Below are positions 1 to 8,024 of a DNA stretch of 64,000 nt, one piece after another. Each line of letters opens with the position of its first letter. Position 1 is the stretch's first letter. Both the position numbers and the translations under genes were made by a program. Below the pieces are notes generated by a model, which ran no database searches, was not told the DNA's origin, and was given only the letters and a program-made list of their open reading frames with translations. The stretch comes from Candidatus Paracaedibacteraceae bacterium (lineage in GTDB: Bacteria; Pseudomonadota; Alphaproteobacteria; Paracaedibacterales; Paracaedibacteraceae), in the NCBI GenBank assembly GCA_019636055.1, contig JAHBYH010000004.1, positions 1 to 64,000 of the forward strand, given 5' to 3'.

Positions 1-36
1 CCACACAAACGTTCGTCCTCACTCAAAAAATTCTAT

Positions 37-69
37 ACCCCTGTCATGAAAATGATGGGGGTTTTTCTT
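37..69 (+). terminator. Rho-independent terminator
   Basis: An 11-bp stem (37-47 with 52-62, two G-U pairs) closes on a GAAA tetraloop and is followed by a T run. It is oriented to end a plus-strand gene lying left of the window. The stem also faces the end of the minus-strand island, so it may stop transcription from both sides. The first 36 bases are too short to assign. Confidence 0.75.
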
Positions 70-114
70 TACTAGAATTATGTATATTTCTGAAGGAAAT
101 AGTCAATCATAAGG

Positions 115-495
115 CTATGTAATAAGTTGTAATGCTGAGAATGCTCCTGCCCCAAAACAGATCAAACTTATAAGTGAGAAAATTAGTGTAATATAGAAAA
201 ATAGGTATTCCTTATCACTTTTTGGCTGCTTTTGCTGTGTTAATTTTCTATGTGTCATATAGGCGCAGAATGTTGCTCCAATTGCACATACTATTCCTGC
301 TAAGAATAATGCGAGAGTCAAATAAAGAGTACATTTTTCTGAGGTGTCAAATTTTGGTAAAGCAGACAATATTGCAATTATTGCTGAACCATTTGCTATG
401 TAAATCATACTCAACCCAAGTTTTGCAAATTCTATAAGTCCCGACTTGATATGATCATTAGATATTGTGTGTGATGTATTCTGATCTTCTACCAT
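115..495 (-). CDS. Small multi-spanning membrane protein, third gene of SIR2-like/HEPN island
   Basis: This 126-residue protein has three clear hydrophobic segments at about residues 24-45, 53-80 and 97-122. A basic linker (HRKLTQQKQPKSDKEY) lies between the second and third, and the N-terminus is polar. No family was recognised. The ATG at 495 has a strong AGGAGG site five bases upstream. The start lies 16 bp after the stop at 512 that ends the HEPN gene once its frameshift is repaired, so the three minus-strand genes look like one operon. A membrane protein beside nucleotide-sensing and RNase-like proteins suggests a membrane effector or anchor. That role is inference from context only. DNA is very AT-rich, like the rest of the island. 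Confidence 0.7.
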   Translation of the reverse strand: MVEDQNTSHTISNDHIKSGLIEFAKLGLSMIYIANGSAIIAILSALPKFDTSEKCTLYLTLALFLAGIVCAIGATFCAYMTHRKLTQQKQPKSDKEYLFFYITLIFSLISLICFGAGAFSALQLIT

Positions 496-511
496 GGTTG
501 CCTCCTAAAAT

Positions 512-709
512 TTATTTCTTAAATAATGTCTTATGGTAAATTTGCTTTGCATTATTAATGTCCTCTTCACTTAATTGACAGATAAATAAAATAAGTTCTG
601 GTGAATAACACCAACTTGAAATTTTTCTATTTAGTTTCCATGCATATTTATATCTGTGATTTTCAGCGTTACGCAGATTGAAATAACTGCATATAGCCTG
701 ATCATTGAT
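512..709 (-). other. Out-of-frame C-terminal continuation of the DUF3644 gene
   Basis: This frame encodes 65 residues beginning INDQAICSYFNLRN and ending QIYHKTLFKK before TAA at 512. It has no start codon of its own and is preceded by TAG at 710-712. The composition (Tyr/Lys/Asn rich, WKLNRK, WCYSPELILFI) resembles the usual C-terminal part of DUF3644 proteins, from family memory. A single missing base between 709 and 720 would join it to the upstream frame just after the THPY sequence. The joined protein would be 307 residues and would end 16 bp before the next gene. This is either a real inactivating deletion or a sequence error. Confidence 0.7.
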
Positions 710-1434
710 CTATTGTATGGATGAGTCTCATTTGGGTTTTTTGGTGGTGGTATAACTATTTTGCTCGTTGAATTATTATCAATCCCAACTATTATGTCAG
801 CTTTATCTATCTTTTTGATGCTGTTTAGTTGCAAATTATATGAAACTAGCAATCTGTTAGTGTCTGATGTGTTTTCCAGAGTTTCCATAATTTCTTGCAT
901 AAAATCATTTTTATATTCATGATCTGTTGTATTGCCAGCTAAGAATTGTATTGGATCTGGTGCTAAGATAAAACTTAGGGGGAGTTGGACATGATTGACG
1001 AGTTTAGCTATATCACTTTTAAAGAAGTGTAGGCAGATATCTCTGTAGTTTATGATAGCTGCCTGAATGAGAGCATGTATTGCTTGCTGGGTTAAATAGT
1101 CTTCATAATAATGGATTGAATTATTTCTATACTCTATTAGTTTTTCTAAATTTTTTTCAAGATCAGATAGCCTTATTTCTTTAGGTAATAGATCTCTAAG
1201 TTCTTTAAGTCCATCTAATAAATTTACTGTATTATTCTCAGATTCGTCTTTATAAATATTTAGATTATTCTCGATTAAGGCTGCTAGTATGAGTAGTTGC
1301 CATGCATTAATGAATAATATAACACAGACTTCCTCGCGATAATTGAATTGAGGTTTATTATATATTTCTATTCCAGCTAAAATTGCGCTTTTGCTATTTT
1401 CTAGCAACTTGTTACGGTCTATGAGTTTTCCCAT
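631..1434 (-). CDS. DUF3644-like HEPN protein, frameshifted near its C-terminus
   Basis: The start at 1434 was chosen over the upstream in-frame ATG at 1476 because AGGAG sits five bases before it and only one base separates it from the stop of the preceding gene. The 267-residue product starts with the typical DUF3644 opening (LLENSKSAILAGIEIYNKP, then a helix with FINAWQLLILAALI). It carries R103-N-N-S-I-H108, the Rx4H motif that marks HEPN ribonucleases. HEPN proteins commonly act as RNases in toxin-antitoxin and anti-phage systems. After the THPY sequence (about 715-723) the frame slips and the last ~25 residues look like noise; the proper tail continues in the frame ending at 512. The catalytic motif lies in the intact part. 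Family assignment is from motif recognition, without a search. Confidence 0.72.
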   Translation of the reverse strand: MGKLIDRNKLLENSKSAILAGIEIYNKPQFNYREEVCVILFINAWQLLILAALIENNLNIYKDESENNTVNLLDGLKELRDLLPKEIRLSDLEKNLEKLIEYRNNSIHYYEDYLTQQAIHALIQAAIINYRDICLHFFKSDIAKLVNHVQLPLSFILAPDPIQFLAGNTTDHEYKNDFMQEIMETLENTSDTNRLLVSYNLQLNSIKKIDKADIIVGIDNNSTSKIVIPPPKNPNETHPYNRSMIRLYAVISICVTLKITDINMHGN

Positions 1435-1435
1435 A

Positions 1436-2386
1436 TTAACTCCTGCATAATTTGGGGTAAATGCCTTTGGACTCACATACAGCTATTTTGTTTTTTGTGT
1501 TTTTGATTTTTTTTTGGAATCTTGCTAGATCATTTTTGTCAAAGTAACAGATATATATTTCTTTATCCTTTCCAGACATCAATGCCTCTAATATATGCTC
1601 GTCATTCTGGAATGAGCAGCCAAATACGACAATTTTTTCTTCTGCTTCTAGCTTTTTATAACAATGTTTTAGATAGTCATCAGTTAAGATTGCCCATAAC
1701 TTATATTTAGATCTACTGGCATAGACGAGTAATGGATCGTTCTTACTAATTTCTTCCCATTTTTCATCTATAAAAGCCTGTTGCACTTCTTGATAGACAT
1801 TTTGTATCGCTGTAAGCAGATCTATTCCATTATCGTTATCACTGGTTATTTTTTTATATTGCTGATTTTCCTCACTTATATGCAATAAGTGAAAAGCCCC
1901 ATGTAAGTAGTACAATCCATTATCCCCATATCTTTCTTGTATTTCACACGCAGAAATTGCCTCCTTGGAAAACCCATCCTTATGAGTTTTATACTTTGCA
2001 TTGCTTCTTGGTATTAGAACATCATAGTTTAATGTGTATATATTCTTAAATTTTTTTAGAAAGTTCTCTGGGATATATTTATAGTTTGTGCTTTCGATTT
2101 GTTTTTGAAGTTTCTGGTAGTACTGAAATATCTTTAGACCATATTCAATTCTTATGAAATTGAAGAATTTTTCTGAGCATTCTATATGTAATTCCTTTTC
2201 TGTGATCAATCTAAGTGTATCTCGCAAAAATATCTTATAAAATTCCTCATCTGGATTTTTCCAGCATTCCCCATAAACACATTTCGTCAGGCCATTGCCA
2301 CAAAGAAGTGAATACTCATCTGATTTTATTTTTTCGACTAATTCATCAACGCTTATCTCGCCTAATTCTATTCCATCATCACACAT
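1436..2386 (-). CDS. DUF4917-like SIR2-fold protein, first gene of putative defence operon
   Basis: This 316-residue protein has the motif order of DUF4917/SIR2-like proteins: a Gly-rich GNGL loop at residues 30-33 after a hydrophobic strand (YSLLC), NYD at 120-122, a DGF at 137-139, YLHGAFHLL at 160-168 (the LHG of SIR2 folds), and a late strand FGCSFQNDEHILEAL. SIR2-like domains bind NAD and in many bacterial immune systems deplete it. Whether this one has a catalytic histidine was not tested; H162 is the obvious candidate. The stop TAA is one base from the HEPN gene start, so the two are translationally close. ATG at 2386 has only a weak ribosome site. Ile is often encoded by ATA, unlike the housekeeping genes nearby, which suggests transfer. 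Confidence 0.75.
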   Translation of the reverse strand: MCDDGIELGEISVDELVEKIKSDEYSLLCGNGLTKCVYGECWKNPDEEFYKIFLRDTLRLITEKELHIECSEKFFNFIRIEYGLKIFQYYQKLQKQIESTNYKYIPENFLKKFKNIYTLNYDVLIPRSNAKYKTHKDGFSKEAISACEIQERYGDNGLYYLHGAFHLLHISEENQQYKKITSDNDNGIDLLTAIQNVYQEVQQAFIDEKWEEISKNDPLLVYASRSKYKLWAILTDDYLKHCYKKLEAEEKIVVFGCSFQNDEHILEALMSGKDKEIYICYFDKNDLARFQKKIKNTKNKIAVCESKGIYPKLCRS

Positions 2387-2456
2387 ATGGATATATCCGT
2401 GTTTGTGATCGGTGTTGAAGAGGATATAATTTTAATCTTTTAAATCAAGGCCCCAT

Positions 2457-2843
2457 TTAAAAATCGATGCCACGTTTCTTATAACGATACCAAGTGAAGA
2501 GAGTAATAAACAGGAATATAAATGTTACAAAGCCCAGCATAAAAAAAGTGGTTGTTTCTGATGCATCAGCCAATAAAAAGGTTATCCCACCCATCAGAAT
2601 GGTAAGAAGAAGATAAACGATTGAAACGGTTGGAATGGATTTAGATCCATTTTGATAGGGGCCAATTTGATAGATACGCATGGCTCTGTCATTAATTTCA
2701 TTAATGTAGGATTTTTTTTGGCGACACTCGTCACTACATACCACGGCATTATCATAAAGTTGATGGCAATTTTTGCACAACCCTTTAGCGCAAACTGCGC
2801 AGATGCCAATAGCGGGAGTCGTCTCGTGGTTATAGCAATTCAT
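2457..2843 (-). CDS. B-box-like zinc-binding membrane protein
   Basis: A cysteine/histidine cluster fills the first ~40 residues: C-x2-H, then CAVC, CKNC-H and CSDEC. This is the spacing of a B-box-type zinc finger, known from bacterial proteins with transmembrane tails. Two hydrophobic helices follow (YLLLTILMGGITFLLA and FFMLGFVTFIFLFITLF), ending in a basic cytoplasmic tail (YRYKKRG). The second ATG (2843) is preferred because GAGG is eight bases upstream; the first ATG (2849) lies almost on top of it. It is 70 bp upstream of the SIR2-like gene on the same strand, so it may or may not belong to that operon. Function unknown. Confidence 0.7.
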   Translation of the reverse strand: MNCYNHETTPAIGICAVCAKGLCKNCHQLYDNAVVCSDECRQKKSYINEINDRAMRIYQIGPYQNGSKSIPTVSIVYLLLTILMGGITFLLADASETTTFFMLGFVTFIFLFITLFTWYRYKKRGIDF

Positions 2844-3021
2844 GAGCATATCCTCATTGGTTGAGTGCCATTTTAAATCTAAACTCAGTTAATTATATAT
2901 GTTTATTGGTATTTATTTCAATCGCTCGCCGTAATATCAACGATTCTTAGTGCGACGACAATTGCAAGTCAGGATGAATCTGTTTATCATAAGGGGATCC
3001 AATATAAAAAGTATTCCGCTG

Positions 3022-3342
3022 ATGACTCAACCTTCTTATAATTTTCATGTTTTTATTTGCCAAAATGAGCGCCCAGAGGGGCATCCACGTGGGTGTTGCC
3101 ATTCTAAAGGATCATCACAACTTTTAACTTATATGAAAAGTAAGGTGAAAGAGCTTGGAATTTCGCAAACACGAATCAATAAGGCAGGGTGTTTGGATCA
3201 ATGTGAGTCAGGGATTGCTGTCGTGATTTATCCAGAAGGAATCTGGTATCAGATTAAAACAACTCAGGATGTTGATCAGATTGTTGAATCTCATCTACAG
3301 CAAGGGAATATTGTTCAGCATCTATTGATTAAAAACTCTTAA
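3022..3342 (+). CDS. Thioredoxin-like [2Fe-2S] ferredoxin domain protein
   Basis: From ATG 3022 the product is 106 residues and opens with the family pattern YNFHVFICQNERPEGHPRGCC. A second pair of cysteines lies in NKAGCLDQCESG. This is the layout of the small (2Fe-2S) ferredoxin proteins related to the NuoE C-terminal domain. The frame is open further up with a GTG at 2950, but those 24 residues do not match the family, so the internal ATG was chosen. The ribosome site is weak. It probably transfers electrons in the cytoplasm; the partner is unknown. It stands alone, 74 bp before the permease gene. Confidence 0.75.
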   Translation: MTQPSYNFHVFICQNERPEGHPRGCCHSKGSSQLLTYMKSKVKELGISQTRINKAGCLDQCESGIAVVIYPEGIWYQIKTTQDVDQIVESHLQQGNIVQHLLIKNS

Positions 3343-3416
3343 CTAATTTTCCCCATATCTTATTTTAAAAATTTTACATACCATTTAATTATGATGATTA
3401 TCATTTAGGTGATTAA

Positions 3417-4817
3417 ATGGATGACAATAAACTTGCTGAAGGTTCTTTGACAATTGGTGAATCAATTATTATGGGAGTTTCGGGAACGTCTCCATCTTAT
3501 AGTGCTGCGGCTACATCTGCAGCTTTAATTGCTGCTGTTGGGGTCTATTCCCCTGGAAGTGTCTTGGCATGTGGTATTATCATGCTGGGGATAACTTTTT
3601 CTTTTATGTATCTGAATCGTCTAAGCCAGAATGCTGGCGCATCATATGTTTGGGTGCGTATGGTTTTTAATCAAACACTGGGATTTATGGCCGGCTGGTC
3701 ATTGCTTGTGGCAACTGCGCTCTTTATGGTGTCAGGGACTATTCCTGCAGCGGCAGCAACTTTGGCTTTAATTAAACCAAGTTTTGTTGATGATACCTTT
3801 TGGGTAACATTTATTGCAGGATGTTGGCTGACTTTTGTAAGTGTTATTATCCTCAAAGGAATCCGTCAAACTAGTATAGCACAGGTCATATTTACAGTCC
3901 TTGAAGTTGGAATTATGGTTATTATCATGGTTCTTGCTCTTATTGCTTTTATAAAACAACCAGTCAGATCAATTGATTTGAATATGTTTAATCCATTTAA
4001 GATGACTTTTGATGTTTTTGTGAAGGGGGCTTTGATTTCCCTGTTTTTCTTTTGGGGGTGGGATGTCACGATGAATTTGAATGAGGAAACTAAGGATGCT
4101 CATTCAATTCCAGGTAGAGCAGCATTTTGGTCAATGATCCTTAATATTGCTTTGTTTGCGACGTTTATTTTATGTACGTTAATTGCTTTGACTGATCAAG
4201 AAATCCAAGCAGCCAATACAAATGTGTTACTTAAAATTTCTGAGAAAATACTGCCTCAACCTTGGGGGGCTTTGGCTTTGATTAGTATCATTATGAGTAC
4301 AGTTGGAACAATTGAAACATCTATTTTACAGTTTACACGCACATTATTTTCCAAATCACGGGATGGCGTTTTGAATAAAAGATGGTCTAAGGTTCATTCA
4401 ACATGGAGAACGCCCTGGACTGCAACGCTATTGGTCTGGGCATTGGGGATATTATTCCTGTTTATTGCTTCACAGAAACCAACTGTTCGCGCTATTATTG
4501 ATACATCAATAGATGTTATTAGTTTTCAAGTAGCATTTTACTATAGTCTGTGTGCTTTTGCTTGTGCTTGGCATTATCGAAATGTTATAAACGAAAGTTT
4601 TTCAAAGGCAATGCTATTAATTGTTTGGCCTTTAGTTAGTGCGATTACGCTTATTTTTATGGCTGTTTATTCTGCTCTTTTTTCCTTTGATGCTCAGACT
4701 GTTGCAATAGGTTTAGGGGGGATTTTGATTGGTATTGTGCCGATGATTTGGAATCGACGACGTGCTAGGGTTGAATCACCGTCTCCCACAATATCCGCAA
4801 TTGATCCGGTGAGCTAA
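3417..4817 (+). CDS. APC-superfamily amino acid permease
   Basis: The 466-residue product has about twelve hydrophobic helices and the APC-family N-terminal pattern (GESIIMGVSGTSPSYSAAAT, then helix 1). A Gly/Ala-rich helix 3 and the conserved FFFWGWDVTMNLNEET stretch (about residues 210-226) follow the intracellular loop, matching YbaT/GabP-like transporters. It should sit in the inner membrane and import an amino acid or polyamine; the substrate cannot be read from sequence. For an intracellular bacterium such uptake is expected. An AGGTGA site lies just upstream of ATG 3417. Its 3' end overlaps the convergent hydrolase gene by 53 bp, which is unusual. Confidence 0.88.
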   Translation: MDDNKLAEGSLTIGESIIMGVSGTSPSYSAAATSAALIAAVGVYSPGSVLACGIIMLGITFSFMYLNRLSQNAGASYVWVRMVFNQTLGFMAGWSLLVATALFMVSGTIPAAAATLALIKPSFVDDTFWVTFIAGCWLTFVSVIILKGIRQTSIAQVIFTVLEVGIMVIIMVLALIAFIKQPVRSIDLNMFNPFKMTFDVFVKGALISLFFFWGWDVTMNLNEETKDAHSIPGRAAFWSMILNIALFATFILCTLIALTDQEIQAANTNVLLKISEKILPQPWGALALISIIMSTVGTIETSILQFTRTLFSKSRDGVLNKRWSKVHSTWRTPWTATLLVWALGILFLFIASQKPTVRAIIDTSIDVISFQVAFYYSLCAFACAWHYRNVINESFSKAMLLIVWPLVSAITLIFMAVYSALFSFDAQTVAIGLGGILIGIVPMIWNRRRARVESPSPTISAIDPVS

Positions 4818-5502
4818 GGCGATGATCACCGTCTTTGATCAATCTGACTTGTACGTCTTTTGATTCGAGTTTTTCCATAATGCGTAAAGATGTTTCATAT
4901 GGGACATCTTTATCTGCTGTGCCATGCAACAGGCGAACCGGTACAGATATGGTCATAGGCGTACGCAGGAGTAAATTATTACGACCATCAAGGATGAGGT
5001 CATAGGATAACGGCGTTCCTTGTGCAGAATACTCGCTTGGGGTATAGATGCAACCTTCTGATTCTAAGAGCTGACGCTTTTCATCAGATAATTTTGGCCA
5101 AATTAAGTCTTCAGTAAAATCAGGAGCACTGGCAATTCCAACGAGTTTTTGCACGAGTGAGGGGCGCATCTGAGCCAATAATAACATAAGCCAGCCCCCC
5201 ATGCTTGAGCCGACAACAGTAAGATTTTGTGCTTTTGTATGATCTAAAACAGCCAAAATATCCTTAAGCCATCTTGATATTGTTCCTTCAATAAACTTTC
5301 CGCCAGACTGACCATGACCAGAGTAGTCTAAGCTAAGGAATCCATATCCATGAGCAGAGGCGTGTTCTTTGAGGAATAAAGCTTTGGCGCCAGACATGTC
5401 TGAGAAATAACCGGGGAGAAAAACAATGGTTGGTGCACCTTCTATTGGTTTATAGGTATATGCTAGATCATAGGCGGGGAGGGATAGAAATTGTGTTGTC
5501 AT
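4765..5502 (-). CDS. Alpha/beta hydrolase, serine aminopeptidase-like
   Basis: The protein has the alpha/beta-hydrolase order: FLPGY oxyanion region, YSGHGQSGG, nucleophile elbow GSSMGG (Gly-Ser-Ser-Met-Gly, about residues 98-103), a late acid in LLHGTADKDVPYE, and the histidine in KDGDHRLSSP. This is the Hydrolase_4 / YqiA-like group of small esterases. The frame opens at a TTG (5514), but ATG 5502 is the more likely start. Substrate unknown; no signal peptide, so it is cytoplasmic. Its last 17 codons overlap the convergent permease gene, so both C-termini are constrained. Upstream, ygjP-like ends 61 bp away on the same strand. Confidence 0.85.
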   Translation of the reverse strand: MTTQFLSLPAYDLAYTYKPIEGAPTIVFLPGYFSDMSGAKALFLKEHASAHGYGFLSLDYSGHGQSGGKFIEGTISRWLKDILAVLDHTKAQNLTVVGSSMGGWLMLLLAQMRPSLVQKLVGIASAPDFTEDLIWPKLSDEKRQLLESEGCIYTPSEYSAQGTPLSYDLILDGRNNLLLRTPMTISVPVRLLHGTADKDVPYETSLRIMEKLESKDVQVRLIKDGDHRLSSPDQLRILWETVIQP

Positions 5503-5563
5503 GATGTTATTCAAATCAATATGTTTTCTTTAGTATAATCGATGAACTGGATTTCTGTGAATG

Positions 5564-6271
5564 TTAAATTGCCATAATTCTGGATCCATTCATTTTTAGC
5601 CAATGGATGTGGTGACGATAGTTAGGGCAATGACAGGCAACCAATTGCCAGAATGATTTGGAATGATTCATGTGCTGAAGGTGGGCGAGTTCATGAATGA
5701 TTACGTATTCCATGACATCGGGCGGGGCCATCATGAGTCGCCAAGATAGGGAAATATTGCCTTCAGAAGAGCAGCTTCCCCATCTAGATTTTGTATCACG
5801 AATTGAAATTTTCTTTGGATGAAGATTCATTCTGATTGCTTGTTTTTTTAATATTTCAGGTAATGCTTTTTTGAATTCGCGTTGAAAAATAAAACGAGTA
5901 TTCAGGCGATCTTGGAATAACGTTTTATCTATGATTAATTGGTGTTTGTCGTGGTTAAGTTGATATAAAGTACGCCCCGGAACGGTTGCTGTTTTTATTG
6001 TGTAAGGCGTTCCTTGGAATAAGATTGTGGATGTATCAATCTGGGTTCGTTTTTGGTTTTGTTGGGTCATCCACGAATCATAGCGATTCAAAAAAGCCAC
6101 AAGGTCAGCTTTTTTTGATGATGGGGCGGCTGTAACTGAAAATCCTGTGTTGGGATCAAACTTGAGCGTTAGTCTTTTGGCGCGGCTATGAATTCGGATG
6201 GGGATATCCCCCACAATCGGGTGTTGATAGGATTGAGGGAGAGGATCCTTACGGAATAGGGATAAAGTCAT
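5564..6271 (-). CDS. YgjP-like zinc metallopeptidase family protein (DUF45)
   Basis: The 235-residue protein carries the family signature HELAHLQHMNHSKSFW at residues 193-208: an HExxH zinc site plus a third histidine. WGSCS sits before it (in SRWGSCSSEGNISLSWRLMMAP), typical of DUF45/WLM proteins. The family is annotated as M48-like metal-dependent hydrolases, and E. coli YgjP has been reported as a UTP pyrophosphatase. The activity here is therefore uncertain. The start overlaps the end of miaA by 23 bp, so it is the last gene of the thiZXY-miaA-ygjP minus-strand run. Confidence 0.88.
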   Translation of the reverse strand: MTLSLFRKDPLPQSYQHPIVGDIPIRIHSRAKRLTLKFDPNTGFSVTAAPSSKKADLVAFLNRYDSWMTQQNQKRTQIDTSTILFQGTPYTIKTATVPGRTLYQLNHDKHQLIIDKTLFQDRLNTRFIFQREFKKALPEILKKQAIRMNLHPKKISIRDTKSRWGSCSSEGNISLSWRLMMAPPDVMEYVIIHELAHLQHMNHSKSFWQLVACHCPNYRHHIHWLKMNGSRIMAI

Positions 6272-7106
6272 AGTCTGTTGCTTGTCCTTTAATCCAAGTC
6301 ATTTGCCTTTTTGCATATTGGCGTGTTGCTGTTTGCCCAAGTTCAATAGCTTGCTTATGTGAAATTTCACCCTTAATATAGGCCGTTAATTCTTTGACAC
6401 CAACAGCGCGTAAAATTGGTGAATCTTGACGGATAGGGGTATTTATGAGGGTTTTGACTTCATCAAGAGCTCCCCCCTCTATCATCATGGTGAATCGCAA
6501 GTTGATGCGGTTATGCAGCCATTCTTTGTCCGGAATCAGGGCTATTTTCTTAAAATCATAGTCTGGTTTCGTCGGTTGAATTTTCTGCCAGTCGACAATT
6601 GATTGGCCTGTTGTCAGTTTGACTTCATAAGCTCTTGTTAAGCGTTGTTTGTCATTGGGTTTGAGCAGATCTCTAATCTGTGGGTCAAGAGAGCAGACCA
6701 GATCATAAAAATCGTCTTGTTGTGCTTGGGTGCGGACTTGATCGCGAATTGCTGGTGGGATGTCTGGGATAGGGGACAGACCATCCGTGAGCGATTTCAG
6801 GTACATCCCTGTTCCGCCAACCACAATGGGGTGATTGCCACGGGACAAAATCTCATCGATTTTGGCGAGGCATTCGGTGGCCCACCAACCGGCTGAGCTG
6901 ATTTCAGAATCTCCTAAAATTTCGAAAAGATGATGGGGTGCTTCTTGTTTTTCCTCTGATGAGGGACAGGCTGTTAAGATGGGAAGATGGCGGTAAAGCT
7001 GCATACTATCGGCATTAATAATTTCCCCGTTTGTCCTTCTGGCGAGTTCTATCGCCATGGCGGTTTTGCCGCTGGCGGTGGGGCCGGTTATTATGGTGAC
7101 TGTCAT
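6249..7106 (-). CDS. miaA: tRNA dimethylallyltransferase
   Basis: MiaA transfers the dimethylallyl group of DMAPP to N6 of A37 in tRNAs reading UNN codons. The P-loop GPTASGKT is at residues 8-15. NADSMQLYRHL, the VVGGTGMYLKSL motif and the late RQYAKRQMTW basic helix are all present and in order. At 285 residues it is slightly short but complete. It overlaps the thiY-like gene by 4 bp (ATGA) and the ygjP-like gene by 23 bp. That makes it a central gene in a tightly packed minus-strand operon, although vitamin import and tRNA modification have no obvious link. Confidence 0.96.
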   Translation of the reverse strand: MTVTIITGPTASGKTAMAIELARRTNGEIINADSMQLYRHLPILTACPSSEEKQEAPHHLFEILGDSEISSAGWWATECLAKIDEILSRGNHPIVVGGTGMYLKSLTDGLSPIPDIPPAIRDQVRTQAQQDDFYDLVCSLDPQIRDLLKPNDKQRLTRAYEVKLTTGQSIVDWQKIQPTKPDYDFKKIALIPDKEWLHNRINLRFTMMIEGGALDEVKTLINTPIRQDSPILRAVGVKELTAYIKGEISHKQAIELGQTATRQYAKRQMTWIKGQATDYDFIPIP

Positions 7107-8023
7107 GCTGCTCCATCGACGGCGTAATGTTCTGGAATATTTTTCTGTAGAACGTTGTTTGTGCTTAAGAATAATGCGAAACGATTATATTGATCAACAT
7201 TTAGCTTGCCAATTGAGTCAGGTAACATCTCAATAACGGTCATGAATATTTTTTTGTTTTTATCTGTGTCCTGTTCAGGGGCTATTTTTATATAATGGGT
7301 CCAGGCTTGCTCTGGGCTATATTTCATAAGATCGGCAACTTCTTGCAAGGCTGTGACAAAAGTCTGGGCATCCGATAAATTATGACGATTGGCAACAATG
7401 ATACCTTGATCATAGGTTGGTATCCCATTGTCTTCGTAATAAAAAACAGAAACGTCAGATTGGTGTTCCTTAATGTCTGCCAATTCATAGGTGCGATAGG
7501 CACTAAAGATCGCATCAACTGTCCCAGATAAAAAGGCTGAGACCATACCGGATGTAATCGGAATTAAGGTCACATCGCTGACTTTGAGATTCGCTGTTGC
7601 CAGAATGGCTGCAATGCTCAGTTGTGCAAATTCAACGGAACTCGATGTATAGCCAATCCGTTTTCTTTTTAGATCGGCAATTGATTTAATTTTGTTGTTC
7701 GTTATTAAACACTCAAGGGGGCGATCAATAAATGTCGCAATTCTTACCAAGGGCATGTTCTGATTGGTACAACGGATCAAATGAGCGGATTGTTTAGAGA
7801 CGGCAAAATCAGCAGCACCTGCAGCTACTTGACGGCTCCCTTCTTCGGATCCCCCTGCAGAGATGAGTTCAACCTCAAGGCCGTGTTTTTCAAAAATCCC
7901 GGACTGCTGCCCAACGACTAAGATGGCATGATGTGGGTTCAAGAACCAGTCAAGGTAGACTTTGACTGGTTTTGCTTGGGCGAATGAAAGGGAGGCTACA
8001 ACTAGGAATAATCTCAAAAACAA
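7103..8023 (-). CDS. thiY: NMT1/THI5-like ABC substrate-binding protein (ThiY-like)
   Basis: A signal peptide of ~17 residues (MFLRLFLVVASLSFAQA) is followed by KVYLDWFLNPHHA, the THI5/ThiY-family opening for proteins that bind formylaminopyrimidine or HMP, the pyrimidine part of thiamine. Later pieces (GSEEGSRQVAAGAADFAVSK, KRIGYTSSSVEF, AILATANLKVSDV) fit the NMT1 fold. It should act in the periplasm, handing ligand to the permease and ATPase encoded directly upstream. The gap to the permease is 1 bp. The exact ligand is inferred from family. No TPP riboswitch was found upstream of the operon. Confidence 0.85.
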   Translation of the reverse strand: MFLRLFLVVASLSFAQAKPVKVYLDWFLNPHHAILVVGQQSGIFEKHGLEVELISAGGSEEGSRQVAAGAADFAVSKQSAHLIRCTNQNMPLVRIATFIDRPLECLITNNKIKSIADLKRKRIGYTSSSVEFAQLSIAAILATANLKVSDVTLIPITSGMVSAFLSGTVDAIFSAYRTYELADIKEHQSDVSVFYYEDNGIPTYDQGIIVANRHNLSDAQTFVTALQEVADLMKYSPEQAWTHYIKIAPEQDTDKNKKIFMTVIEMLPDSIGKLNVDQYNRFALFLSTNNVLQKNIPEHYAVDGAA

Positions 8024-8024
8024 C

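Noticed and set aside
1-36. Possible end of a tRNA or rRNA at the left edge
   Set aside because: No T-arm or acceptor pattern could be matched in the 36 bases before the terminator.
1436-1476. ATG at 1476 as the start of the HEPN gene, giving a 41-bp overlap with the SIR2-like gene
   Set aside because: The ATG at 1434 has an AGGAG site at ideal distance and leaves a 1-bp gap; the extra 14 residues are not family-like.
3671-4069. Overlapping minus-strand frames within the permease gene
   Set aside because: Antisense of membrane helices; no independent signals.
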